From NCBI GenBank assembly GCA_021825585.1, contig JAKAGT010000019.1, positions 1 through 64,000 of the forward strand: 64,000 nucleotides of DNA. The letters are read 5' to 3'. Below are positions 18,099-28,753 of this stretch, piece by piece (positions within the stretch are counted from its first letter, which is position 1; each line of letters opens with the position of its first letter). The notes beneath the pieces are model-generated. The model saw only the letters and a list, made by a program, of their open reading frames with translations, made no database searches and was not told where the DNA came from. The stretch is from Bacteroidota bacterium. Its GTDB lineage: Bacteria > Bacteroidota > Ignavibacteria > Kryptoniales > JAKASW01. Made by a program: the position numbers and the translations under genes.

Positions 18099-19133
18099 TC
18101 AGCGACGTCTCAGGCCGTCAAGTTCTTCTTTCGCCTGCTTGCAGGCATACTCGCCATTGTCCATGCCTGCGACGATTTCAAAATCCGCGATCGCTTTATC
18201 CTTTTGATTGAGTTTCTCGAAAGAAACACCCCGATAAAGCCGGATATACGCGAGGCTCGTCTTACAGCACGTGTCCACTATGGCAGGATGCTCCAATGCT
18301 AAATCTGCGTAATGAATCGCTTCCGTATATCTCCCAACCCTGCAGAAAGTAGTGCACAGTTCTCTGATGAAATTGAGATTCCCCGGATACTCCCGGTGAA
18401 GGTTGCGCATGACGAAGATCGCGTCGTCATATTTTCTCTCTTTGAGGTAAACTACCGACGCCAGGAAATCCGCAGCCTCGGCTTTCGAATATTTTCCCTT
18501 CTGCGCGGCCGTTTTCAGCTGGGTAACCGCCAACTCTCCATTTCCGCTTATTCCCATCATAACCGCGATTGGTCTCAAATACCAGGGCAGGTTGGCCGTA
18601 TAAAAATTGAATGCGCCAATGCCGGAATAAGCATCGTAAAAATGCGGGTCTATCGCAACCGCCTTCTCGAGCAGCTTCCTCGCCTTGTTTCCGTCCGCCA
18701 TCACTCCAAACCAGTCGCTCTTCATCATCTCGTACTTCGCTCGGTAAACCAGCGCGCCGGCGTAATAGAAAAGTCCCTTCACATTCTCCTTATCGGCACC
18801 AAGCTTCAGCTCGGAAAATCTGCATGCCTGATCGATAAGCACCTTTATTTTCGATAACGTACTGTCCCCGGGATTATCGCATCCTTCCTTCATCATCTTC
18901 CAATAAATGCCGCACCTGTACAAATACCCTTCGGGATCTTCCGGATACATGGCAATCATACCGGCGGTCGTCTGCAGGGCGTCGTCGAAGCGGTAGTTGT
19001 AGGTTTGATTAATCGTCGAGTCCACCATCGCCTCGAGGCGAGCGGACGAATCGTCCGGATGCGCCAGAGCAGAGTGCAAAGGCTCAATGGAAAAAAGCAA
19101 CAAAAGCAGTATGCAACGAATTTGTCCGTTCAA
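18099..19133 (-). CDS. Exported tetratricopeptide-repeat protein
   Basis: Signal peptide and repeated TPR-like helices (AIDPHFYDAYSGIGAFNFYTANLPWY). Confidence 0.75.
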   Translation of the reverse strand: MNGQIRCILLLLLFSIEPLHSALAHPDDSSARLEAMVDSTINQTYNYRFDDALQTTAGMIAMYPEDPEGYLYRCGIYWKMMKEGCDNPGDSTLSKIKVLIDQACRFSELKLGADKENVKGLFYYAGALVYRAKYEMMKSDWFGVMADGNKARKLLEKAVAIDPHFYDAYSGIGAFNFYTANLPWYLRPIAVMMGISGNGELAVTQLKTAAQKGKYSKAEAADFLASVVYLKERKYDDAIFVMRNLHREYPGNLNFIRELCTTFCRVGRYTEAIHYADLALEHPAIVDTCCKTSLAYIRLYRGVSFEKLNQKDKAIADFEIVAGMDNGEYACKQAKEELDGLRRR

Positions 19134-19143
19134 TGCGGGTTCC

Positions 19144-19470
19144 TCAAAGCTCTGTGTATCCGAAAAAGACGCGGCCCCCGTCGACGAGGATGTGGCGTTT
19201 GATGAGATTAGGATCTTGGAGCATAAGATCTATGAGTTCAGACTTGGTGAGTTTCTTCTTCGCAAGATTGAGCTCGCGGTATGGCTTTGAGTGCTTGTTG
19301 ACATAAGCTTTCAGGTTCCCCTCATCGATATTCCTTTCCAAAAACTCCCTTGTCGGCGGATTCTTTACGATATTGATCTCATCGAATGAGATTTTGACTT
19401 TCGAAAGATAATCCTTTTCCTTCCTGCACGTGCCGCATGTTGCCTTCTGGTATATTACGATCTTCTTCAC
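19144..19470 (-). CDS. ArsC/Spx-family reductase-like protein
   Basis: MKKIVIYQKATCGTCRKEKDYLSKVKISFDEINIVKNPPTREFLE. Confidence 0.9.
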   Translation of the reverse strand: MKKIVIYQKATCGTCRKEKDYLSKVKISFDEINIVKNPPTREFLERNIDEGNLKAYVNKHSKPYRELNLAKKKLTKSELIDLMLQDPNLIKRHILVDGGRVFFGYTEL

Positions 19471-20774
19471 GCTATCCTCTCCTTAATCAACTCGGGCCTG
19501 CTGCATTTCCTCCCCGAGAACGAGTATGCGTTCTTGATGTCAGCCTTCGCAGACTTCGCCCGCTCTTCATCGTTTGCCTGGACGATGGCGATAACGTCTC
19601 CCGCGTTGACCCGGTCTCCTACCTTCTTCAGAAATGTAATCCCGACGACAGGATCGATTTTGTCTTCGATCTTTTCCCGTCCGGCCCCAAGCTTCACTGC
19701 TGCCATGCCTATCTTGAATGTGTCCATAGAATCGACGTAGCCGCTTTCAGGTGATTTCACTTCAACAACTACCCGTGGCATCCGGTATTTAGCCGGATTC
19801 TCCACGACGCTTGAATCGCCTCCCTGCGCTCTCACCATTTCCAGAAATTTCTCGTAACCCGCACCTGACTCGATGGCTCTTTTGACCCGTTGCGAAGCAG
19901 ATGCTCTTGTCTCACCCGAGCAAAGGGAGATCATTTCGGCGGTCAGTTTGATGGTAAGCTCCACGATGTCATCGGCATCCGATTCTCCCCGCAGCATCTT
20001 CACCGACTCGACCACTTCGTTCCAATTCCCGACTTCCCTGCCGAGAGGCTGGCTCATGTCGGTCAAATACGCCGCAACCTTCTTGCCGTAAAGTCTCCCC
20101 ACCTGCACCATCTTCTTCGCGAGAGCGCGCGCACGGGCAAGATCCTTCATGAAGGCGCCGTTCCCGACCTTCACGTCGAGGACAAGCACGTCGATCCCTT
20201 CGGCCAGCTTCTTACTCATGATGCTCGACGTGATGAGCGGAACAGATTCCACCGTGCCGGTGACGTCTCTGAGCGCATAAAGCTTGCGGTCGGCCGGCAC
20301 GAGATGGTCCGACTGCCTGCTCATCACGAGCCCGACCTGCTTTAGAATCCGTTTATATTCCGGGATCGAAACGCCGGTCCGAAATCCGGGGATCGCTTCC
20401 AATTTATCCACAGTTCCGCCGGTGTGCCCGAGTCCCCTTCCCGACACCATCGGCACCTTAACACCGCAGGCTGCCGCCAGCGGCGCAAGCATCAGAGATA
20501 TCTTGTCCCCTACTCCGCCCGTCGAGTGCTTGTCCGCCTTACAACCGGGTACGTCAGAGAGGCGAACGATAGTTCCGGTGGACATCATGGCGCGAGTCAG
20601 ATGAAGTATTTCCCCGTCATCCATTCCCTTGAAGAAGATCGCCATGAGGAGAGCGGACGCCTGATAATCAGGTATCTTACCGGCCGTGTATTGCTTTATG
20701 AAGTAGTCTATCTCTTCAGGGGAAAGGATCCCCCCTTCTCTCTTTTTCAAAATGATTTGATACGGGGTTAGCAT
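19467..20774 (-). CDS. Pyrimidine-nucleoside (thymidine) phosphorylase
   Basis: KADKHSTGGVGDKISLMLAPLAAACGVKVPMVSGRGLGHTGGTVDKLE. Confidence 0.95.
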   Translation of the reverse strand: MLTPYQIILKKREGGILSPEEIDYFIKQYTAGKIPDYQASALLMAIFFKGMDDGEILHLTRAMMSTGTIVRLSDVPGCKADKHSTGGVGDKISLMLAPLAAACGVKVPMVSGRGLGHTGGTVDKLEAIPGFRTGVSIPEYKRILKQVGLVMSRQSDHLVPADRKLYALRDVTGTVESVPLITSSIMSKKLAEGIDVLVLDVKVGNGAFMKDLARARALAKKMVQVGRLYGKKVAAYLTDMSQPLGREVGNWNEVVESVKMLRGESDADDIVELTIKLTAEMISLCSGETRASASQRVKRAIESGAGYEKFLEMVRAQGGDSSVVENPAKYRMPRVVVEVKSPESGYVDSMDTFKIGMAAVKLGAGREKIEDKIDPVVGITFLKKVGDRVNAGDVIAIVQANDEERAKSAKADIKNAYSFSGRKCSRPELIKERIA

Positions 20775-20942
20775 CTGTGTTCCAAATCTCGATTATGGAT
20801 AACTGATGTGCCCGGAGAGATCCGGGCAGACGCAGCCGGTGAACATGCTGAGAGCCGTTCGCAGGCTGCGGAGTACGATTCAAACCCTGGTCTCACGCGC
20901 CCGGCTCGCGTCCCGAACTATTGACAAGTGCTGAATCGGTGG

Positions 20943-21479
20943 TCATGCCATCAACATGCTTTGCAGGAAGAAGAGCCCCACGATCGTCTTGGCGTCCACG
21001 ATTTCATTCGACCGGACCATGTGGAACGCTTCTTTGAAATGGATGTACTTCAATGTCAGGCCAAGCTCACCTTCTTCAAGCTGTTGCCTCCCGTCCCGAA
21101 GGTCTCGCGCAAGAAAAATGTGCAACCTCTCCGTACAAAAACCGGGGGAGGTGAATATCGCCGTGAGCTTCTCCAGCTTCGATGCTTTATAACCTGTTTC
21201 TTCTTCGAGCTCGCGCCTGGCGCATTCTTCGGGCGGCTCATTGGGCTCAAGCTTTCCCGCCGGGAGCTCGTAAAGACTCTGATTCAGCGGATAGCGATGC
21301 TGATGCACAAATATGATCCGGCCGTCGTCGAGCAAAGGAAGCACGACCGCCCCGCCCGGATGCTCGGCAACCTCCCGAACAGCTTTGTTGCCCGAATCGT
21401 ACTCTATTTCGTCGACAATCGTGTTGAACACTTTGCCGTTGTGAATGACTTTGTGATTAAGGAGCTTCATTGGAATCAA
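20943..21479 (-). CDS. NUDIX hydrolase (ADP-ribose pyrophosphatase-like)
   Basis: Nudix box GKLEPNEPPEECARRELEEETGY. Confidence 0.93.
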   Translation of the reverse strand: MIPMKLLNHKVIHNGKVFNTIVDEIEYDSGNKAVREVAEHPGGAVVLPLLDDGRIIFVHQHRYPLNQSLYELPAGKLEPNEPPEECARRELEEETGYKASKLEKLTAIFTSPGFCTERLHIFLARDLRDGRQQLEEGELGLTLKYIHFKEAFHMVRSNEIVDAKTIVGLFFLQSMLMA

Positions 21480-21490
21480 TATAAGTCTAC

Positions 21491-22093
21491 TTAACGTTTC
21501 CCGCCGGCTTCGGGCGTGTCCGCTACCTTCCGGCTGCCGGGCTTGACGATCGGCATCCCCTCCTTGCAGAGCGGGCAGGAATCCGGCTCATACACGGGCA
21601 CTTCCATCTTGAGGAGCGCGAACAACTGCGAGCCGAAATTCACCGGTGAGCGGCTTCTGTCGACTATCGACCCGACGCCGACGACCACCCCTCCGACTGC
21701 TTTCACGAGGTCCACCACTTCCTGCACGCTTCCGCCGGTTGTTACGACGTCTTCGCACACGAGGACACGCTCTCCCTTCTTCACTTCGAAGCCACGGCGG
21801 AGACTCATCGTCTTGTCCTCCCGCTCGGCAAAAATCCCGCGCACGCGCATCTGCCGCGCGACTTCCTGGCCAACCATGATGCCGCCGATCGCGGGAGCGA
21901 CGACCACATCCACTTTCCAGTCGAAGAAATGACGCGCAATTTCTCCGCAAAGCAGTTCATTGTACTGCGGATACTGCAGGACTTTCGCGCATTGGAAATA
22001 TTCCGAACTGTGAAGGCCGCTTGTCAGTCTGAAATGTCCGTGCTGCAGTGCGCCCGTAGACTTGAAGATCTCAAGAATCTTTTCTTTTTCCAT
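21491..22093 (-). CDS. pyrE: Orotate phosphoribosyltransferase
   Basis: ALQHGHFRLTSGLHSSEYFQCAKVLQYP...VLVCEDVVTTGGSVQEVVDLV. Confidence 0.95.
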   Translation of the reverse strand: MEKEKILEIFKSTGALQHGHFRLTSGLHSSEYFQCAKVLQYPQYNELLCGEIARHFFDWKVDVVVAPAIGGIMVGQEVARQMRVRGIFAEREDKTMSLRRGFEVKKGERVLVCEDVVTTGGSVQEVVDLVKAVGGVVVGVGSIVDRSRSPVNFGSQLFALLKMEVPVYEPDSCPLCKEGMPIVKPGSRKVADTPEAGGKR

Positions 22094-22374
22094 TATGCTC
22101 CGGCGAACTTTTGGATTTTTTCAGCTGCATCAAAATCCTTCCCGGTCACCCCCTCCTCGCTGTGAGTGGTCAGTATTATTTTGACGCGGTTGTATTCTAT
22201 CGTTATGTCGGGATGATGCTGGACTCTCTCGGCCTCAAGCGCAATCTTCACGACAAATCCCATCGCTTCCTGAAAATCCTTCAGCTTGAAGTCTTTCTTT
22301 ATCGAACCGTCGGCGTATTGCCATCCCGGAAGATTCTTCAAACGAGTCTCTATCTCCTGCTTCGTTAGCTTCAT
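22093..22374 (-). CDS. 4a-hydroxytetrahydrobiopterin dehydratase
   Basis: LPGWQYADGSIKKDFKLKDFQEAMGFVVKIALEAERVQHHPDITIEYNRVKIILTTH. Confidence 0.93.
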   Translation of the reverse strand: MKLTKQEIETRLKNLPGWQYADGSIKKDFKLKDFQEAMGFVVKIALEAERVQHHPDITIEYNRVKIILTTHSEEGVTGKDFDAAEKIQKFAGA

Positions 22375-22547
22375 TTCTCATCCCTCCTCATCATGTTTAG
22401 CTTCTATCTCGGGTACATCGCAATGTCATTCCCATTCCGTCAAGCGCCGTCAGGATCTTCAATGTCCGCCGGACGGCGGATACTGGCCCTGTACGGCAGA
22501 GCCTCCGCTCAAATCAGCTCCTCGCGGCACCGGAAAACCGGAATAAT

Positions 22548-23144
22548 TCAATTCTTGTTTTGTGCGTACAGCTCGAGTTCCGCGAGCTCCGATATTATGT
22601 GGCCGATCGTAATGTGACCTTCCTGGATCCGCTGGGTGTTTTCAGACGGCACGATAATCGGCAGGTCGCATCTAGACTTGAGTTTACCTCCGTCCTTTCC
22701 AAGGAACCCGATCACGAACATCCCGTTTTCATGAGCCTTGTCCACGGCGCGGATGACATTTTCGGAATTCCCGCTCGTGGAAATTCCGATCAACACGTCT
22801 CCCTTTCGGCCGAACGCCTCCACGAGACGTGCAAATGTGTTTTCGAAACCGATGTCGTTCCCTCCCGCGGTCATCGCGGACGGGTCCGTAGTCAGTGCCA
22901 TCACAGGAAGTCCCCTGCGCTTTATGTCGTGGCTGAGCCGGATCGTAAATTCCGTTGCAATGTGCTGTGCATCCGCGGCGCTTCCTCCGTTGCCGCAGAG
23001 GAGGACTTTGTTGTCCTTACCAAGCGCGTCCCTCACTACCGTCACTGCACGTGATATTTCTTCAAAACATTTATTCAGAATTGCTTTTTTTGTTGCAGCA
23101 CTTTCCTCAAGAGATTCTCTGATAAATTTGGCGCGATCAACCAT
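22548..23144 (-). CDS. gmhA: Phosphoheptose isomerase (SIS domain)
   Basis: VLLCGNGGSAADAQHIATEFTIRL...LIGISTSGNSENVIRAVDKA. Confidence 0.92.
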   Translation of the reverse strand: MVDRAKFIRESLEESAATKKAILNKCFEEISRAVTVVRDALGKDNKVLLCGNGGSAADAQHIATEFTIRLSHDIKRRGLPVMALTTDPSAMTAGGNDIGFENTFARLVEAFGRKGDVLIGISTSGNSENVIRAVDKAHENGMFVIGFLGKDGGKLKSRCDLPIIVPSENTQRIQEGHITIGHIISELAELELYAQNKN

Positions 23145-23908
23145 TAAACAATTACTCCCTCAGTTTTCTTGAAATGTATTGCTCTTGCAAACTCCTTCAG
23201 CATTCCCGAGTTGCCGTTCTCCTCGAAAAAATTTCCGGTAACGACGAACGACGCGCCTGAGCTGGCAAGCTCGTGTGCAACCTCCGGGTTCCGTATCCCT
23301 CCACCGACGGTTACGGGCACTTTGACCGAGCCGGCAACCTTATGGACCATCTCCTTCGGCACACTCGACAGAGCGCCGCTTCCCGCCTCGAGATAGACCA
23401 TCTTCATTCCGAACATCTCAGCAGCCAGGGAATACGCAGCGGCTATTTCCGGCTTCTCGCGGGGAATGGGAAAACTGTCGGACATAAAGTGTGCGGAGGT
23501 CATCTTTCCCGATTCAACAAGGAGGTACGCTGTCGGTATGGTCTCGAGTTCATGCTGCCTGATCAGAGGCGCGGCATGGATATGATTTCCTACTATCAGA
23601 TCGATGTTGCGCGAGGCGAGCACCGATAAGAAAAGGATGGCATCAGCCTGGCCGGAAATCTGGAAGAGGCTCCCCGGGAAAATGATAACCGGAATCTTGG
23701 CGGTCCTTTTAATTTCCTGCAGCGTATTTTCGAAATTGTCACGTGTCATAAGGCTGCTTCCGACCAGAAACGCATCCACGCCGGCTTCCTGGGCATGACT
23801 CACGACGAGAGATAGATCCTCTTCAGCTAACTTGTCGGGGTCAAGAAGAAGCAAGAAGCCGGCCCCCTTTTGCTCGCGAACTGCGAGCAGATAGTCAAAA
23901 GTTTTCAT
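23144..23908 (-). CDS. Geranylgeranylglyceryl/heptaprenylglyceryl phosphate synthase family (GGGPS/PcrB)
   Basis: FLLLLDPDKLAEEDL...DAFLVGSSLMT...IPVIIFPGSLFQISGQADAILFLSVLASRN...YLEAGSGA...VPVTVGGGIRNPE. Confidence 0.92.
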   Translation of the reverse strand: MKTFDYLLAVREQKGAGFLLLLDPDKLAEEDLSLVVSHAQEAGVDAFLVGSSLMTRDNFENTLQEIKRTAKIPVIIFPGSLFQISGQADAILFLSVLASRNIDLIVGNHIHAAPLIRQHELETIPTAYLLVESGKMTSAHFMSDSFPIPREKPEIAAAYSLAAEMFGMKMVYLEAGSGALSSVPKEMVHKVAGSVKVPVTVGGGIRNPEVAHELASSGASFVVTGNFFEENGNSGMLKEFARAIHFKKTEGVIV

Positions 23909-23920
23909 TAGCCTCCTATT

Positions 23921-26539
23921 CTATCTTACGCGCCCCTTGGTAAGAAACTCTTTCACTATCTCGGGGACACTGTTCACTGCTTCCCTAATTTTCGTAGGGT
24001 CTTTCCCACCGGCGGTCGCATAATTCGGCCTTCCGCCGCCGCCGCCGCCGACCTTTCGAGCCACTTCGTTGACAATCTTCCCGGCATGCAGTTTCTTCTC
24101 GGATACCGCATCGGATGAAACGCTCGAGACAAACATGACTTTGTCGCCTATCCTGCTTCCCAGAACGATGACTCCGCTTCCAAGCTTGTCTTTCAGATGG
24201 TCCGCCACCTGTCTCAACTCTTCGTCCGATTGGACCTCGGTCACGCCGTAAACGACGCGGACGCCTTCAATTACACCTTCCCCATTGACCGATTCGAGCA
24301 ATTTCTCGGCCGCCGACATGGCTGCCGTAAGTCGGTAGCTGCTCAGTTCCTTTTCCAGGTTCTTAACGCGTTCCAGCAGTTCATCCCTCTCGCGTTCGCG
24401 CTCTTCGGCACGTTTGGTCAGGGTTCCGATCACCCTCTCTACTCCGTTGCCGGTAACTGCCTCGAGACGACGTACGCCGCTCGCTATGCTCGACTCGGTT
24501 ACGACTTTGAAGAAGCCGATCTCGCTTGTGTTATGAACGTGAGTGCCGCCGCAGAACTCCATCGAGAAGTTGCCGAATTGTACGACGTTCACCCTATCGC
24601 CGTATTTATCACCGAAGAATGCGAGCGCCCCCATCTTCCGCGCCTCTCCGTATGGAATATTTCTGTGATGGGTGAGCCGGATCCTCTCGAGTATTTTTTC
24701 ATTTACGATCTGCTCGATGTCGTGGAGCTCTTCGGCCGAGACTTTCTTGTGATGAGAGAAGTCGAACCTCAGATGATCCGGGTCGACGAGCGAGCCAGCC
24801 TGCTGAACATGCGTACCCAGTGTCTTTCTTAAAGCCGCGTGCAGCAGGTGCGTCGCACTGTGGTTGCGCATTATTTCCAGCCGACGCTTGCTGTCGACTT
24901 TTGCCAATACATCCTCGCCGATCTGCAGCACTCCGGCGGAATCGCCCTCTACAACGTGGACTATCCTGTCATCCACTTTTACCAGATCCAGCACCGGCAC
25001 ACTCGTTCCCTGGGCAGATATGATACCCGTGTCGTCTACCTGACCGCCCGATTCCGCATAGAATGGCGTCTTGTCGAGGACAACGTATCGCTCTGTTCCA
25101 ATTTCCTTCAAGCCTACAACCTTGGATTCGTTCTCGACGGTATCATAACCTGTAAATTCGGTCTTTGCCTTGCCTACCAGGTCGCCCAGTTGAATATTGT
25201 CCGCGACGACGATGTTTACCACTTTCTTCGTTGCTTCCCTGGATCTGTCCTGCTGCTCAGTCATCAATTTGTCAAAGCCCGCCATATCGAGCGACAGGCC
25301 CCGTTCCTGCGCGATGAGATTCGTCAGGTCGGCCGGGAAGCCGTAAGTGTCATACAGCTTGAACACATCCTCACCGGCAATAACCTTCTTTCCCGATTTC
25401 CCCACCCGCTCCGCGACCTCGGCAAATATTTCCAAACCGCGATCCAGAGTCTGATTGAAACTCTCTTCCTCCGATTTTATTACTTCCTTGATCCTGTCCT
25501 TCGAAGCCACGATCTCAGGATACGCGCCGCCCATGTTCGTCACGAGAACGTCCACAAGTTTGTAGATTAACGGCTCGCGAACGTCGAGGTTACGCGCGTA
25601 TCGCGAAGCGCGGCGAAGGATTCTCCTCAGCACATATCCGCGCCCTTCGTTGGAAGGGTTCGCGTTGTCGGCAATCGCAAACGTCAGGGCACGAACGTGG
25701 TCGGCGATAACCCGCATGGCGACCTGGTTTCGTTCTCCTTCGTACGACTTTCCGGTAAGTCTCGCTATTTCCGATATGACAGGCGTGAAAACATCCGTAT
25801 CGTAGTTCGACCTTTTTCCTTGGAGGACCGAGACAACCCGCTCGAATCCCATGCCGGTATCGACATGTTTTGAGGGCAATGTTTCCAGTTTGCCCGACGT
25901 GTCTCTGTTATACTGGATAAATACCAAGTTCCAGAGTTCTATGAAGCGTCCGCATCCGTCGACATTTACACCGTGTCCGTGATTCCTGGCGCAGATCCCT
26001 TCGCCGAGGTCGAAGTGAATTTCCGAGCAGGGACCGCACGGCCCTGTCTCGCCCATCTCCCAAAAATTGTCCTTCTCTCCGAATCTCAGGATTCTCGCGG
26101 GGGCGATATCCGTTACTGTTTTCCAAAGCTCCGCGGCTTCGTCGTCGGTCTTATAGACGGTGGCGTACAGTTTATCTTTCGGGAGTTTCCATTCTCCGGT
26201 CAGAAGCTCCCACGCCCACTCAATTGCCTCCTTCTTGTAATAATCACCGAACGACCAGTTGCCGAGCATCTCGAAGAACGTGTGGTGGTATGTATCGTGT
26301 CCGACTTCTTCGAGGTCGTTGTGCTTGCCGCTTACCCTGATGCATTTCTGGTAGTTTGCAGCGCGCGTGTAGTCACGCTTCCCGGCTCCGAGGAAGACAT
26401 CCTTGAACTGGTTCATCCCCGCGTTGGCAAAAAGGAGCGTCGGATCATCGTAAGGAACCACCGGTGAACTGGGGACAAACCGGTGCCCGCGCTTCTCGAA
26501 AAACCTTATGAAACCTTCTCTAACCTGGTTTGAATTCAT
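23921..26539 (-). CDS. alaS: Alanyl-tRNA synthetase
   Basis: REGFIRFFEKRGHRFVPSSPVVPYDDPTLLFANAGMNQFKDVFLG...; HSATHLLHAALR; FCGGTHVHNTSEIG. Confidence 0.98.
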   Translation of the reverse strand: MNSNQVREGFIRFFEKRGHRFVPSSPVVPYDDPTLLFANAGMNQFKDVFLGAGKRDYTRAANYQKCIRVSGKHNDLEEVGHDTYHHTFFEMLGNWSFGDYYKKEAIEWAWELLTGEWKLPKDKLYATVYKTDDEAAELWKTVTDIAPARILRFGEKDNFWEMGETGPCGPCSEIHFDLGEGICARNHGHGVNVDGCGRFIELWNLVFIQYNRDTSGKLETLPSKHVDTGMGFERVVSVLQGKRSNYDTDVFTPVISEIARLTGKSYEGERNQVAMRVIADHVRALTFAIADNANPSNEGRGYVLRRILRRASRYARNLDVREPLIYKLVDVLVTNMGGAYPEIVASKDRIKEVIKSEEESFNQTLDRGLEIFAEVAERVGKSGKKVIAGEDVFKLYDTYGFPADLTNLIAQERGLSLDMAGFDKLMTEQQDRSREATKKVVNIVVADNIQLGDLVGKAKTEFTGYDTVENESKVVGLKEIGTERYVVLDKTPFYAESGGQVDDTGIISAQGTSVPVLDLVKVDDRIVHVVEGDSAGVLQIGEDVLAKVDSKRRLEIMRNHSATHLLHAALRKTLGTHVQQAGSLVDPDHLRFDFSHHKKVSAEELHDIEQIVNEKILERIRLTHHRNIPYGEARKMGALAFFGDKYGDRVNVVQFGNFSMEFCGGTHVHNTSEIGFFKVVTESSIASGVRRLEAVTGNGVERVIGTLTKRAEERERERDELLERVKNLEKELSSYRLTAAMSAAEKLLESVNGEGVIEGVRVVYGVTEVQSDEELRQVADHLKDKLGSGVIVLGSRIGDKVMFVSSVSSDAVSEKKLHAGKIVNEVARKVGGGGGGRPNYATAGGKDPTKIREAVNSVPEIVKEFLTKGRVR

Positions 26540-26542
26540 CTA

Positions 26543-26869
26543 TCAGACTTCTATTTGGGTAATTAGACTGATTTCTTCGAGGACTCCATTTATTCTGAGA
26601 CAATCAGGCATCGGGCCCTCGTAGACCAATGCCTTGCCTTTGGAGTGCGCCTCAACAGCGATCGCCTCTGCCTTGTCGGAGCCGCAGCCCAGTGCTTTTA
26701 CCAGCTGGCCGATAACTTCATCGAACGTGTGCCAGTCATCGTTAAAAAGAATCACTCGTGCGGGTGTTTCCACTTTCGTTTCATCGTCTTCAACTTCTAT
26801 CGGCATCTCTTCGGTCTCGTGTCCGATGGAATCCCACTGAGAATTGAGGACGTCATTCAATAAAACCAT
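26543..26869 (-). CDS. clpS: ATP-dependent Clp protease adaptor ClpS
   Basis: PARVILFNDDWHTFDEVIGQLVKALGCGSDKAEAIAVEAHSKGKALVYEG. Confidence 0.93.
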   Translation of the reverse strand: MVLLNDVLNSQWDSIGHETEEMPIEVEDDETKVETPARVILFNDDWHTFDEVIGQLVKALGCGSDKAEAIAVEAHSKGKALVYEGPMPDCLRINGVLEEISLITQIEV

Positions 26870-27112
26870 TGTAAGCCTCTGTGAAATATAAACCTAAGGG
26901 TTGTGTGATTCAAGAACGCATTGACCATTATGTGCGAAGAGTGCGGATGATTATGGCAGTTGTGACGACACTCCTGCAGTCAAACCATCAGGTCAAGGTC
27001 GATATCGTCTCAGATATTCCAACCTATCATCCAACCATGTGTTATACACGTGGCCGGCGACGGCACGGTGAGCTTCCGATGAAAGAGACAACGACGCAGG
27101 TATTTTTCCCGC

Positions 27113-28393
27113 CTATGCGTTTTCCACTATCTTAAGCTTCTTCCCCTTCGTCTCCGGGAAAGTCCAAATCCAGATGCCTGTGAGCAGCGCGAAGATCGCA
27201 GCAAGCGAAATCCCACCGCTGAGACCGTACGTTTCTGCGACGACTGCAATTATGACCGGCGTGAAAAACTGGACTCCGCGGGCGAGGTTGAATGCTGAGC
27301 CCATTGCAGTATTTCTTATCGAGGTTGGATAGAGTTCGCTGAAGAGCGGGCCGTAACCGCTGAACATTCCCGTACCGAATCCGACCAGGAACATGAACGA
27401 GAGTATAACCGGAGGATAGACTACCACTACGCTCCACATCAGAGTTACCATCACCAGCGCGGCGGCCATTATGAACGAGTAAATGGAATATGCCGGACGC
27501 CGGCCTAACTTATCCGCGACAAATCCAAACGTCAAATAACCGAGCAGTCCTCCCGCCTGCGTCACAAGCATCCATACCGCAGACTTTGCCATCGGGAATT
27601 GACGCTGCTCGTGAAGATAGCCGGGAAGCCACGAATAGGTAAACCAGTATGCAGACATATCGAAAATTGCGAGCAATAAAGATTGTCCGAAGAGTTTCCT
27701 GTACTCGGCTGAAAACAGGAGCAGGAATTTGTTCCTGCCCTCTTCCTCGACATTTCCGGCTTTGAAGCCCTCTTGAGATATGAGTCTCCTTCTTTCGGCC
27801 CAGACATCGGACTCAGGCAGTCGGCGTCTTATAATTATGACCAGGATGGCAGGCAGGATAGAGACAAAGAAACACGCTCGCCACCCGATCGAGGATTCAA
27901 GAAAACCGCCGACCAGCGTGGCCAACGCGATTCCGAATGGTGCCCCGGTTTGCATGAACGCTGCATATCTCCCCCGCACTCTTGCCGGGAATGTCTCGCC
28001 GACGTAAGTCTGACCGGTTGCCCACTCCCCGCCTACTCCCAGACCGGTGATTATTCTAAACAGAAGCAATATCCAGATTGAAGGGGAGAAGCCACTGAGG
28101 AATGTTCCCACACTGTAAGTTAATATCGTCCATTGGAGCACGCTCTTGCGCCCAAACCGATCGGAGAGGACTCCAAAGATCACGCCCCCCAACGCAGTAG
28201 CAGCCAACGATGCACCAAGAACGAATGAAAGCTCTACTCTCGTGAGATGGAGTTCACTCCCAACTGGAATTAGAAGAAAAGTGAAGAGGATTAAGTCGTA
28301 AAAGTCGAAGACCCAGCCCGCCCAGCTCATTAACAATATCTCGAAATGGGCTCTTGTAGGTTTCTCGACTTCGTTAAGAAGTGCCCGCTCCAT
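27113..28393 (-). CDS. MFS transporter
   Basis: 12-TM MFS features, GVLSDRFGRKSVLQWTILTYSVGTFLSGF, GLGVGGEWATGQTYVGETFPARVRGRYAAFMQTGAPFG. Confidence 0.9.
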   Translation of the reverse strand: MERALLNEVEKPTRAHFEILLMSWAGWVFDFYDLILFTFLLIPVGSELHLTRVELSFVLGASLAATALGGVIFGVLSDRFGRKSVLQWTILTYSVGTFLSGFSPSIWILLLFRIITGLGVGGEWATGQTYVGETFPARVRGRYAAFMQTGAPFGIALATLVGGFLESSIGWRACFFVSILPAILVIIIRRRLPESDVWAERRRLISQEGFKAGNVEEEGRNKFLLLFSAEYRKLFGQSLLLAIFDMSAYWFTYSWLPGYLHEQRQFPMAKSAVWMLVTQAGGLLGYLTFGFVADKLGRRPAYSIYSFIMAAALVMVTLMWSVVVVYPPVILSFMFLVGFGTGMFSGYGPLFSELYPTSIRNTAMGSAFNLARGVQFFTPVIIAVVAETYGLSGGISLAAIFALLTGIWIWTFPETKGKKLKIVENA

Positions 28394-28753
28394 TTGCGCC
28401 TCTCCTCATGTTAAGGTTTTCCCGGTCCCGGGCCTTCGAAGTAAGACGGGAACAAGCCGGAGTCTATTCGAAATTCCGGCTTTTCATCGATTCATGATAA
28501 ATCAAAAAGAGAAGTCTGAGAATTTGCCGGCGAGTGATCACCTGGACTTCTCTCTGTCAAGCTCCCTTTTTATTTCCGGAACCGCATTGATATTCACGAG
28601 GAAAGACAAAACTTTAAGCTTCATGTACGATTCTAAGATCATCGTCTGTCGTACCGCCATTGTCGAATCTCAATTCGCGTGAAGCCTGCTTTATGTCGCT
28701 AAGCCTGATGTCGTAGGGAGGAATGAGGAGTAATCCCGGGCTAAATGTGTCCT

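Noticed and set aside
20811-20828. Hairpin GCCCGGAGAGATCCGGGC between NUDIX and phosphorylase genes
   Set aside because: Short stem without T-run in either direction; function cannot be supported.
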